This document shows positions 34,201 through 43,772 of a DNA stretch of 64,000 nt, in pieces. Each line of letters begins with the position of its first letter. Position 1 is the first letter of the stretch. A program made the position numbers and the translations under genes. The notes under the pieces are model-generated. The model ran no database searches and had not been told where the DNA came from. It saw only the letters and a program-made list of their open reading frames with translations. Source of the stretch: Adenophora triphylla var. japonica (lineage: Eukaryota > Streptophyta > Magnoliopsida > Asterales > Campanulaceae); contig JAFEMH010001469.1 of assembly GCA_022495995.1 (NCBI GenBank), positions 186,001 through 250,000 of the forward strand, given 5' to 3'.

Positions 34201-36887
34201 AATAGAATTGCTCACATTCAAGTGAACTCTCATAACTCTATATCTCACTTGAAGACTAATTACCCTGAGAAATTGTCAAAACATATATAAATATGTGAAA
34301 AACCTTTGGTGTGCTGTCAATAAATTGGGAGACTAGATGCTCTACACTTACACACATGACACCCCCTAATAGCATTAGCTAATTCGTGGTACCATATCTT
34401 CCAAGATAAAGATCCACTCACCCACATCAACTGATTCCAAAATGAAAATAAAAATTGTCCCTAGGTCTAGAAACCAACTTCTAGCAACCAAATGATCTAT
34501 CATCACTACCCACATGCACACAAGGAAGTGGCTTATCATTTCTAGACCCAATAGAAGCAAACAGGTGAAAAGGCAGAACAATAATAGCTCCATATCTTAT
34601 CTGGTAAAGAACTATAATCTAACTGTAGGACCAAACTAGAACCTTGAATTTACGATAAATAATCATGCCTCCACACACATGTTAACTTCAAGAACAGCAT
34701 TAACATGGGAGTTCAACAGCGATAAGCAGATCTAGAACACAAGTATATCATTGCTCAAATAGAATAAACCTAAGGACCCACATTAACAATCTTACATCAG
34801 CATAAGCTTTCAACACCCAGTGACAGGCATTAGGAACAAAGACTTACTCAGTGCACTCATTTAAGGCTGTAAGGAGCTTTGACAATGTATGGCTGGTGAT
34901 CTCAAAGATAGGTCTGGCACTGTTATCTTGAATCTCTGCTAACGCAGCAACAGCATTTGCTACAACCATCGGATTATTGTCAGATATCAAGTCCTTAAGA
35001 GCTTCCAGAAACCCCCTATCCTCAACTAGCTCAGCATTGATGTCATATAGCTTAGCAACACAAATAGCTGCTGTCTTACGAACATATGGATCATCATCCT
35101 GGTAATGAATGAATAATAGGAAAAAATTTAGACTAGGATGATGATTAGAACTATAGCATGTTTATAGCAATGTCGCAGGGTAATAGGATGAAGGATGAAC
35201 ATGTAAGCACAATCAACTCTCAGAAAAGCTTCCAACTTCCAAACAAAGTACTGAAAAAAGATGGACCACTGAACAGAAATATTAACCTTCAGACACCTTT
35301 GGAGGGGATCACAAAGATATTCTGTAATTTTATCCACACGAATGCATCCCATTGTCCGCACAGCCAAAGCACGAATTAAAGGATTTGGGTCCTGAGAATC
35401 CTGCAAAAAAAAAAAGAAAAAACCTTTGCTTCAGTGGTCTTAGAAACAACTTCCAACCACTTGTATCTAACAATAATGGGTGGGCTTCAGATGTTTGAAT
35501 ATTGATGATATAATTTTAATTTTTTTGGCCAGCCAATCAGATAAGTGGCTCTTCTAGGCTTATGGAACAAAAAATTTCCTGCTTTAGGTGCATAGTATTG
35601 CACAAGTTTATTTAAGTGAGACGAAAGGATGCCAAAATGCAAATATTTATATGATACATGTCATGAGAGGAAATTACATGAGAGATTAGTCTATCACAAT
35701 TCTCACCTTCACAAACGTATTTACGGCGAGTATTGCAAGGTCAGGTTGACTTTTAGCATAATTAATGAGGTATAAGTAAACAAGCTTTTTGAGCTCCAAA
35801 TTTTCTGTTTGCATACAATTCACTACATCAGTGAAAAGTGATGAAACATCCTTCCCAACAGTCATTGCGGCAATCACCTTCTTAACTGCATCTTTTCTCT
35901 TATCCTGCATGCCAAACAAGAATGATCCGCCGGTAAGACTTTTATGATAAAGAAAAAATAACATGGCACCCATACTTCATTTCGATGAATGTATGTGTTC
36001 GAACTGACAAAAAAAAAAGAGAGAGAGATTTTCAATGTTAAATGATCCATCGTTCAGTTCATTTTTTGTAAATTCCATTACGTTTGTCAGCCTCTAACGA
36101 AATGGAAACTACTGCTAGCTTCTAACGAAATGGAAAATACTGCAAAATCGTTGACAATATAATCCACAGGCATAATGTTCCACTACGAGCTATCTGAACG
36201 AATTGCTTCTTAAAGAAAAAAATATTAGTATAAGCATAACATCATTAAAATCATGAGAAATCAAATATCAACAAACAAACAATCAACTAAACTCATTAGT
36301 TTTCAACATGGTAACAGACCTCGATGGAGGTGGCAATATCATGGACCAATTTCCTCACTTTTATTCTCTCTTTGAAAATTAACCAATTGTATAAAGAAAA
36401 TGGGGAATTTTCAATGACCAGTTTCCTTCTCAAAGACAGTCATCAATGTCACATTAATCTCAAATTATCGAGCCACAGGAAGCTTCAAATCTCTTAAATC
36501 ACCATTATAGCATTGCCAGGTTTCTACACAAAATTCTTAAGAAAATCCAATTATACATCAATAAATACACATATTACAAACACTAAACATAAGATTGCAA
36601 TTCAACCCTACCGAAAATGATCAGAATAAATCGAATCGGGAAACGAACAGATCTGGTGACAATGTTCGCAAAATGAGCATATCAAACGCTAATTAAATCA
36701 AATTGCGGCAAGTGAGCACGTCAAATTACGGATCAATTAGCATGTGATTAAAACTTATATTCATACAAACATGTATAAGTACACATTTCGAGAAACGTAC
36801 CTTGTACTGAGAGTTGAGTTCCTCCTTCAGCTCGGGAATCTCTCCCTTTTTGGTTGTAGAGAAGTACTTCGAATCGTGACCGCTCAT
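23889..36887 (-). CDS. Beta-adaptin (AP-1/AP-2 large beta subunit), complete
   Basis: Large subunit of AP-1/AP-2 clathrin adaptors, which links cargo and membranes to clathrin at the trans-Golgi and plasma membrane. Fifteen exons: 36887-36801, 35904-35707, 35400-35287, 35098-34848, 33206-33071, 32926-32747, 32670-32578, 32397-32186, 32068-32005, 31915-31736, 30403-30311, 29884-29469, 26096-25907, 25056-24853 and 24188-23889. Together 2718 nt, 905 aa, all in phase with GT-AG introns; plant homologues are about 890-900 aa. The start [20 protein letters not shown] is the conserved N-terminus. Residues ~1-590 are the HEAT-like trunk. The hinge (exon 12) carries the clathrin-box-like LLDLIGLD. The rest is the appendage ([25 protein letters not shown]). 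Intron 12 (29468-26097) is filled with nested transposons but splice sites are intact. The B versus C paralogue was not resolved. Confidence 0.95.
24269..24462. mobile_element. Stowaway-like MITE in the last intron of the beta-adaptin gene
   Basis: CTACCTCTGCCCCTAAATG at the left is matched by CATTTAGGGATGGAGGGAT at the right. Both sides are flanked by TA. It lies between exons 14 and 15. Confidence 0.75.
25408..25694. mobile_element. Stowaway-like MITE in intron 13 of the beta-adaptin gene
   Basis: Terminal repeats CTCCCTCCGTCCCGCCCGAA and its complement (CGGACGGGACGGAGGGAG), flanked by TA. Internal AGTAAAGTAGGAGAGAGAATG blocks are common to this subfamily (compare 39804-40082 and 42814-43097). 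Confidence 0.9.
26444..27334. mobile_element. Mutator-like non-autonomous element, 9-bp TSD
   Basis: 891 bp with ~90-bp terminal inverted repeats (GGGGAAATGACAAATTAGGG at left, complement at right, continuing through TTTGGACCCTAAATTGACAA). It is flanked by a perfect 9-bp duplication AAACATCAA at 26435-26443 and 27335-27343. Long TIRs plus a 9-bp TSD are diagnostic of Mutator-like elements. The GC-richer interior (26780-27110) differs from the AT-rich surroundings and has open frames on both strands; it could be captured host DNA. Confidence 0.9.
26547..26785. repeat. SINE 3'-end fragment between two 39-bp direct repeats inside the MULE
   Basis: On the - strand 26631-26700 reads TTCATGTTAGCCGACCCCAA, ATTTTGGGACTAAGGC and (TTG)n, the Au-SINE-type 3' end. 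It is bracketed by two copies of TTTACCATGTCATCAGCGTA plus CGTCGTTACACA, 200 bp apart. The repeats are too long for a simple TSD, and about 60 unrelated bases separate the first from the SINE tail. Confidence 0.6.
27918..28091. mobile_element. hAT-type MITE with 8-bp TSD
   Basis: 174 bp flanked by AAGTTTAC at 27910-27917 and 28092-28099. Ends CAGTGTTCTAAAAGGC and the complement of GCGCTTTTTAAAACCTTG are imperfect inverted repeats. The interior is rich in CGCCTAGGCGCTAGGC palindromes. Confidence 0.8.
28860..28910 (+). mobile_element. 51-bp 5'-truncated SINE with 17-bp TSD
   Basis: Only the 3' end (TTTTGGGACTAAGGC then (TTG)n) was inserted. It is flanked by GTTAAGTCAAACACGCT at 28843-28859 and 28911-28927. 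Same 3' end as the fragment at 26631-26700. Located in intron 12 of the beta-adaptin gene. Confidence 0.85.
29133..29378 (+). repeat. ~127-bp tandem duplication in intron 12 of beta-adaptin
   Basis: Two copies starting TTTTAATGCAATTC, running through GGTAAAGTT, GTCGTTTTCAT and GACTTTCTGTGTGGT. The second copy carries small deletions. Confidence 0.7.
31189..31283 (+). repeat. (TA)n(GA)n microsatellite
   Basis: About 36 TA units followed directly by about 11 GA units, in intron 10 of the beta-adaptin gene (between exons 11 and 10). Likely polymorphic. Confidence 0.95.
33207..34847. other. Intron 4 of the beta-adaptin gene, no inserted gene seen
   Basis: 1.6 kb of AT-rich intron sequence between exons 4 and 5. 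Open frames here (for example 33513-33722 and 34375-34593 on the - strand) have no recognisable similarity and lack splice context. Confidence 0.6.
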
Positions 36888-37020
36888 CTTTCAGATTGAT
36901 CGGAGTAGTCGACTGCTCGCCGGAGGTTCCGGTGAGGGAGGGAGGGAGAGGGAGAGAGAGAGAGAGAGAGATGGAATGGGAGTTGGAAATGGCGATTTGC
37001 CAATGGTTATTATACACACT
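36888..37020 (-). promoter_or_regulatory. 5' UTR and core promoter region of the beta-adaptin gene
   Basis: Upstream of ATG 36887 the - strand shows a CT-rich leader (complement of GGGAGAGGGAGAGAGAGAG at 36944-36972). Farther up is a TATAATAA-like element near 37006-37013. Assignment by position only. Confidence 0.35.
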
Positions 37021-37934
37021 GGACGCTTCTACAAGTCAAATTGGGAAAACAATGACTTGGAATTAAGAACTGAACCGAACCGAACCGAAGTTAACGAACC
37101 GGTGAAAATCGTACATAATTTTCCTCCCAAAATAAAACCGATCGTACGGTGATATTACCATTAAGTCCTGCTTTATTTACAATTATAAACGTTAGTCCTA
37201 TGACTTTTATATTTGCCGTTACTCAAACATAAAACCCTATAACCGCAGCCATACAATGGTAACAATGCATCTACACTACGCAATATCCTAAGTTTCGTTA
37301 GTATAATGTTAATAGTGCGCCTGCACTACGCAAAATATCCAAAGTCCCGTTAGTATAACATTAACACAATCCCTAAAATGACAGAAGACTTGTGTGCTTG
37401 TTTCTGTCACACAGGGGTCATTTTCAATAGTGAAAGAATTGCAGGGGCTTTATGCGCAAATCTGAAATCATCACCACCTTCATCCACGGGAGTCGACTCA
37501 GTTGAAATTCATACAAGTACAACTTCAGTCACATACATTTACATCGAGGGACAGATAAATCTAGGCCAACGGACCCTAGAGCCCCTCTAGGGCTAGGAAG
37601 ATTCAATCTCATTTTAAGAAATGACATTTTACTAATTTCTCACACCCCTCTTTGTTAAAAGACGAAAATACCCTTGTTATTTTGTACGCGTGACGCGTCG
37701 TTCGTCAGGGGACTGAACCCAATTCGAAAACTGAAAACTACATTTTAGCCACTGAAGTTTTTAAAATTATATATTGGTCACTTGACTTTTTGACATTTCA
37801 GATCAGTCATTGGATTCAAAATAATTTTAGTTTGGTCACTTCAGTCTCAAAAATAACAAATTAATCACTGAATTTTTCAGATCATCATAACAGTCTTTAG
37901 CGTTTTCAAAAACACTTCCAGTTTTTTTATATTT
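37021..37934. other. Intergenic, short internal repeats, no gene seen
   Basis: Contains a pair of repeats around TGCATCTACACTACGCAATAT and TGCGCCTGCACTACGCAAAAT (37265 and 37320). A MULE-end-like stretch of TTGGTCACTTGA / TTTGGTCACTTCAG motifs runs from 37735 to 37880. The 70-aa frame at 37378-37590 shows no known motif. Confidence 0.45.
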
Positions 37935-38590
37935 TTCACATTATAAGATTACTTTGTCTCTTATAATTGACTTATAAGACAAATTTTTCAACAACAAAAA
38001 ATCAAAAATTTCAATAATAACAACAAATTACTCTCATAATTTACACATTTACATCTCTTATAAGTGAATTATAAGACTACTTTGTCTCTTATAATTGACT
38101 TATAAGACAATTTTCAACCAAAAAATCAAAATTTTCAATGATAACAACGAATTACTCTCATAATTTACATATTTACAACTCTTATAAGTGAATTATAAGA
38201 CTGCTTTGTCTCTTATAATTGACTTATAAAACAAAATTTTCAACAAAAAAAATAAAATTTTCAATAATAACAACGAATTAATCTCATAATTTACACATTA
38301 TAACTCTTATAAGTGATTTGTCTCTTATAATTGACTTATAAGACAAATTTTTCAACCAAAAAAATAAAATATTTCAATAATAACAACGAATTAATCTCAA
38401 ATTGTAACTCTAATAAGTGAAATATAAGACTACTTTGTCTCTTATAATTGATATATAAGACAATTTTTTCAACAAAAAAAATTTAAAATTCAATAATAAC
38501 AACAAATTAATCTCATAATTTACACATTATAAGTCTTATAAGTGAATTATAAGACTACTTTGTCACTTATAATTGACTTGTTTTAACTTT
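37935..38590 (+). repeat. Six-copy ~125-bp tandem array with internal dyads
   Basis: CTTTGTCTCTTATAATTGAC recurs at about 37953, 38080, 38204, 38316, 38433 and 38558 (spacings 112-128 bp). Each unit pairs CTTATAAGTGAATTATAAGAC with a partial complement, so units can form cruciforms. Copy 4 has a ~13-bp deletion. Confidence 0.85.
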
Positions 38591-39803
38591 TCAAAATGTT
38601 TTTTTTTCTAATTACTTGCCCTCTCTACTGCACCATATTACTGCACTCTTTCACAACATATGCTCTACTCTCCAAGGTTAATTATCTAGATAGGTTCTTA
38701 GTGGAGTTTGTCCTTAGATGATTGTTGTATCATATTTATTCTAAATTTGTGATTTTAAACTAAGATTTCCTTGATAATTCCTGAAATATGATATTAACAA
38801 TAAAAATGCAACAGCGTCACTCAGAACTACTTTGAGAACTTGGTGAGAGCATTATAGAATGGTCTATCTGACGTGGACTCACAAGTAGAGTCAATCAATA
38901 CCACCCCAAAAAACGCAGCAGGGACCAGTAAGGGTAAAAAATGGAAAGGGAAAATGGTCTGCTAGGCTTTGAGGGTCAAAATATTGAAGAAAAATTGTCT
39001 AAATATGAGAGAGAGACATTGAGTTTCAAATATGGACAGATCTGATGAAGACAAAAGAGAAAGAATCATAGAACTGGATCGAAAATTTTGAAAAACCAGC
39101 CAGATATAGGTGTGAAAAGCCGGCCGAAATGTTACCGGAGATGACAGCGAAAGCTTTTCAGGCGAACAAAATAGGGAAGATCGGAGAAGGACGATCGGAT
39201 TTGGCCGGAAGTCATTACAGGTAGATAAGAGAGGGAATCGGCGGACCTAGGTCGAAGCTGGAGAGGTTGGCGGAGGGGAGGACCTACGGTGCCGAAGAAG
39301 AAGGTTTGGAGAGAAAAGGGGTTCTCTGTGTGTGTATGTGTTTCTAGAGGAGAAAGCAAGATGAGAAATGACGGAAGGGAGGGAGAGGAAATGACGCGAG
39401 GGAAGGGAGAAGAAGGGGAGCTAGGGGTTTCTAGGGAATTTAAATCTTTGTTAAACTCTTTATTTTGGATTTACAAAAAGCATCTCCTTAAGGGTCCGCT
39501 TCCGAGTTTTTAATGAAGAGAAAAGAAAGTGAGGGGATGGAAAATGAGATAAAAGAAAGGGAGGGAAGTGAATTTAAATTTCTTCCGATGTTCTTCCGAG
39601 TTAGGAAGAAAATGAAAGGAAAAACTAAATTTTCTCTCCTCATGCTTCCGAGTTTTAGAATGAAATGAGAGAAAATAAAAAGAAAATGACTTCTATACCC
39701 TCAAGTATTTCATTTGATTTTCACTCATATTATGCAACGTTACTTACATATTTACAAAATATTCCAAATATAATGATAAAATAACACATACTCTAAATAT
39801 ATA
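38591..39803. other. Intergenic, partial MITE, no gene seen
   Basis: Sequence around 39120-39510 is GC-richer and open on the + strand (74 aa), but low complexity (GREGEEMTRGKGEEG) and unlike any family I know. From 39492 a TTAA-flanked end GGGTCCGCTTCCGAGTTTTT begins a partial relative of the element at 41461-41856. Confidence 0.4.
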
Positions 39804-40082
39804 CTCTCTCCGTCCCATTTATAACTTTACTCTTTTGAGCATGGCACACAAATTAAGAAAAAATGTTAGTGGAGAAAGTGTTGTGAGTATAAAAGTAAAA
39901 TAGGAGAGAGAATGAGTGAAGAAAATAGTAAAGTTGATTGTTGTTGTGAGTATAAAAGTAAAGTAGGAGAGAGAATTAGTGGATGAAATAGTAAAGATTC
40001 TTTGTCATTTTAGGAAAGGTTAAGCTTTTAACGGGACACCCGTTTTTGACAGAAGGTGAAGCTTTAAATGGGACGGAGGGAG
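39804..40082. mobile_element. Stowaway-like MITE
   Basis: CTCTCTCCGTCCCATTTATA at the left and AAATGGGACGGAGGGAG at the right. TA flanks the left end and CA the right (one mutated). Internal GTAAAATAGGAGAGAGAATG blocks are duplicated. Confidence 0.85.
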
Positions 40083-40215
40083 CATACTCATATTCTTCAA
40101 AAATATATATAAAAAAAAAACCATAATTTTAAATAACAGAAGATTGAAGAATACAAAAATATACTAGATTGCAAAAAGTTCAATAAAAATATTCTAACTT
40201 ACACGGTTACACTTA

Positions 40216-41087
40216 GGGGCCGTTTGGTTCGATGGAAAAAAAGTGAAGGAATGGAATGGTCAATGGAATTGAATTCCTGAAGGAATTGGAATGGAAAAAA
40301 AACTGGTCAAACCCCTCCGTTTGGTTGGCACGAAATGAAATGAAATTGTCATTCAATTCCTTGACAAATCATGTTTGGTTTGAAAATACAAATTATAGGA
40401 ATGGAATGAAAGCATATAAAATGTTCAATTTACCCTTCTTTTAAAAAAATATTTTTTTTGGTGGGTGGGGGTGGGGTAGGTAAGGGGTATACAAAATGAG
40501 TAATTTTTTTTTTTCCGTGGGGGTGGGGGGGCAGGGCTGGGTGGATAGGTAGGGGGTATGATTTTTTTTTTTTCGTGGGGGTGAGGGTGGTAGAGGCGGG
40601 GGCTGGATGGGGGTAGGCGGGGATCTTTAAAAAAAAAATTGGAGGGGGATGGGGGTGGTAGGGCAGGAGCTGGATGGGGGGTAGGCAGGGGTCTTTAAAA
40701 AAAAAAAATTGGAGTGGGGAGGTGGGTGGGGTGGTAGGGCAGGGGCTGGATGGGGGGGTAGGCAGGGTCTTTTAAAATTATTTTTTTGTTTGTGGGGGTG
40801 TGGTGGGTGGGTGGGGTAGGGCAGGGGCGGGGTGGGGTGGGGTGGGTAGGCAAGGGGTAGGGGTGATTTGGGTTTGAGGGTATTTTGGTCAATTTTTTTT
40901 TTCATTCCTGAAGGAATTGACCATTCCTCCCATATATGAAAGGAATGGCAAATTCCAACGTTGGAGGGAATTGATCATTCCGGGGGAATGAAAATTTTAG
41001 GAAAACATAAACCAAACAGGCCAAAGAAATTGGGGGAATGAAATTGAGCATTTCATTCCCCCACTTTACCACGAACCAAACGGGCCC
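40216..41087. mobile_element. Tourist/PIF-Harbinger-like MITE with internal G-rich minisatellite
   Basis: Terminal repeats GGGGCCGTTTGGTTCG and CGAACCAAACGGGCCC, with TTA on both sides (40213-40215, 41088-41090). The subterminal parts are GGAATTGA/TCAATTCC-rich. From 40450 to 40870 the + strand is a diverged 50-60-bp minisatellite of G runs separated by T or A tracts. The Pro-rich - strand frame there is a by-product of that composition. Confidence 0.85.
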
Positions 41088-41200
41088 TTAATATGTAATT
41101 TATGAATAAAAATGTAAAAAGAAAAAGAATAAAAGGAAGGAATTACAAAAATTAAAATAAAAATCGATCTTCTTCTAATGCTTCCAGAGCAACTCCCTCC

Positions 41201-41371
41201 CTCCTGCACATGGGATTTGGCCAACAACTGGCTATAGCTCATGACTTTCAACCTGGAGGTCATGGGTTCGATCCCCCCAGAAGTTAGAGGGAAGACTTTC
41301 TCTCCCTAAGATTTATTTCCTAGGCGCTTCTGTGCATGCATGTGTGTGTGTGTGTGTGAGTAGTGAAAAAA
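41201..41371 (+). mobile_element. tRNA-derived SINE with A-tail and 15-bp TSD
   Basis: Flanked by AGAGCAACTCCCTCC (41186-41200) and AGAGTAACTCCCTCC (41372-41386), one mismatch. It has a box A-like TAGCTCATGAC (41235), box B GGTTCGATCC (41265-41274), a (TG)n tract and a terminal run of A. All parts of a full-length SINE are present. Confidence 0.8.
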
Positions 41372-41460
41372 AAAGAGTAACTCCCTCCTCCGTTTTTCGT
41401 AAACCCAGATCGTCTTCGCCTTCATCGACTCACCACCCCAGCATCTCCGACTTTCTCTAA

Positions 41461-41856
41461 GGGTGTGCTCCCGAGCTCAAAAAAATGAGAGAAAAAAAAG
41501 AAAGTGGGAGAAAATCTAATAAATTTTTCTCCCAAGATGTGTTCTCGAGTTTTTTAAGAGAAGAAGCGGAAAGAAATGAAAGAAAAATTTTATGAATTTT
41601 CCCTCCAACACTTTCCTTTAAAAAGTGGGAAAAATTGAAAGAAAAAAATTTCATTAACAAATCTTTTTGCTATACTTATTTTACCCTTCAAATATAACAT
41701 TATCTTCTTTCATTATTAATTATTAAGGGTATAAATATAATTTACTTTAATTTTTTTTTTCTTCCTAACTTAGGATCACGTATTGAACATGTTAAATTCC
41801 CTCTCCTCTTTATTTTCTCTTCTTTTAAAACTCTTTTAAAACTCGGAAGCGGACCC
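41461..41856. mobile_element. TAA-flanked MITE
   Basis: Ends GGGTGTGCTCCCGAGCTCA and complement of AACTCGGAAGCGGACCC, with TAA at 41458-41460 and 41857-41859. Its ends resemble the partial element at 39492. Interior is AT-rich without coding frames. Confidence 0.7.
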
Positions 41857-41859
41857 TAA

Positions 41860-42231
41860 GACCGTGTACAATGGAGGATGAAATGGGGGATGAAATCCCA
41901 TTTCATCCGGCACGACCACTCCAATGGGAGTATTAAACCTAGGTGAATGGAATGACGGGATGAATGACGGGATGAAAGTTTTCATCCCGTATGAAAGCCT
42001 TTTCTTTTTTTTTTTTTTGTTTTTAATGGACACATGTCGGCTTAGCATTGGAGGGTACAAGGCGCGTGTACCTCACGCTCCGGATAGGCGCGTGAGGCGC
42101 AGGTTATTTTTTTTTTTTTTCCGGAACTTGCCACGTGTCAAATGGGTATTAGTCCGTACTTTATTATTTTTTCACCCAATTATTTAAACTCAATTATCTC
42201 ATAATAAATGATTTAAAAATAAAAAAAAAAA
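41860..42231. other. Repeat-derived intergenic DNA
   Basis: Contains direct and inverted GATGAAAT/ATTTCATC motifs near 41870-41995. Related GATGAAA motifs recur near 43400-43480, so these could be the two ends of one larger transposon. The match is too weak for me to call. Confidence 0.35.
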
Positions 42232-43140
42232 TTCACCAAAATTCATCATTTTTTTTCCCTACAAATCGATATAAGTTTCATTTGATTTGGACACAAAAAA
42301 AACACTTAGTTTTCAATTTGGGCTGAATTATTACCTAGTAAATTATTATTTTTTTAATTTTTTTTTCACCAAAATTCATCATTTTTTTCCCTACAAATCG
42401 ATATAAGTTTCATTTGATTTGGACACAAAAAAAAACACTTAGTTTTCAATTTGGGCTGAATTATTACCTAGTAAATTATTATTTTTTTTAATTTTTTTTT
42501 CACCAAAATTCATCATTTTTTTCCCTACAAATCGATATAAGTTTCATTTGATTTGGACACAAAAAAAACACTTAATTTTCAATTTGGACTGAATTATTAC
42601 CTAGTAAATTATTATTTTTTTAATTTTTTTTTCACCAAAATTCATCATTTTTTTTCCCCTACAAATCGATATAAGTTTCATTTGATTTGGACACAAAAAA
42701 AAAAAACACTTAGTTTTCAATTTGGGCTGAATTATTACCTAGTAAATTATTATTTTTTTTAATTTTTTTTTTCACCAAAATTCATCATTTTTTTTTCCCT
42801 ACAAATCGATATACTCCCTCCGTCCCATTAGTATTAGCACAAACACTGTTTGCGCGGGAATTAAGGAATATGATATTTTAATAAAATGTTGTGAGTGTAA
42901 AAGAATGAGTGGAGAGAGATTGAGTGGAGGGTGTAATAAATTATAATGGTGTTGTGAGTATTAAAATAATGTAGGAGAGAGAATGAGTGGGGTTGGGTGA
43001 ATATTTTATTAATATAAAGTTTCCTTTTTGGGAGTGTGCGAATATTAGCGGGACGCCCAAAAAGGAAAGTGTGCTAATATTAGCGGGACGGAGGGAGTAA
43101 GTTTCATTTAATTTGGACACAAAAAAAAAACACTCATTTC
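42232..43140 (+). repeat. Five-copy ~134-bp tandem array, last copy split by a MITE
   Basis: CACCAAAATTCATCATTTTT recurs at 42233, 42367, 42501, 42633 and 42773. Each unit continues CTACAAATCGATATAAGTTT, GATTTGGACACAAAAAA, TTGGGCTGAATTATTACC. The fifth copy is interrupted at its CGATA|TAAG site by the MITE at 42814-43097. Confidence 0.9.
42814..43097. mobile_element. Stowaway-like MITE inserted in a tandem repeat
   Basis: CTCCCTCCGTCCCATTAGTA and complement (TATTAGCGGGACGGAGGGAG), flanked by TA (42812-42813, 43098-43099). Sister repeat copies show the empty site, so the TA duplication can be read directly. Confidence 0.95.
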
Positions 43141-43772
43141 TCAATTATCCTTTTTCATTTTAGCATTCATTTAAAACAAATAATTATATTTTTTTAACCT
43201 ATAAATTGATGCAATATTTTTTTAATTAAGTGTGAAATATTTTTTTAATTATAAATAATAATAATAATTATTATTATTTTATTAATCATAAAAATAAAAT
43301 AAAGAATATAAATAAAATAAAATAAAAGTAGTGGGGTATAGAATGATGAGTTGGAGGGAGTTGAAATTTAATTTAAGTTAGCCATTGGAGTGGGGGTAAA
43401 TGAAATGGGTAGATGAAATATTAGATGGATGAGAAAAAGTGTAAAAAATGTTAGATGAAATGTGGGAGTGGGATGAAACCACTGTGGATGATGTGGATGT
43501 GGATAGTCTAACTCCGGTGAATCGCACCAAAGACAACACAATACAAGATTCAATAGATCCAGAAAATTTCGTTCGACTCCTCTCCCAACTCCGACCATCT
43601 ACCAATCTCACTCTATTATTAGCGCTTTGAAATCAAAGGAACAACTACTACGAAGCCAACTTTCCAAACCAACAATACCCACTAAACCCTCTGCCTCTCG
43701 GTCGTCTCTTATTGTTCTTTCTCAAAAGAAACTGATCAGGGATTTCTCTATCTTTGCAGCAAATAATCTATC
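43141..43772 (+). promoter_or_regulatory. Upstream region and 5' UTR of the XPB gene
   Basis: AT-rich to about 43480, then GC-richer leader-like sequence (CTCCTCTCCCAACTCCGACC near 43578) running to the ATG at 43773. No clear TATA box was identified. Confidence 0.35.

Noticed and set aside
39289..39513. 74-codon + strand frame in a GC-richer patch
   Set aside because: Low complexity Gly/Glu/Arg-rich, no splice context or homology; kept only as intergenic sequence.
40627..40905. 92-codon proline-rich frame on the - strand
   Set aside because: Low-complexity translation of the G-rich minisatellite inside a MITE.
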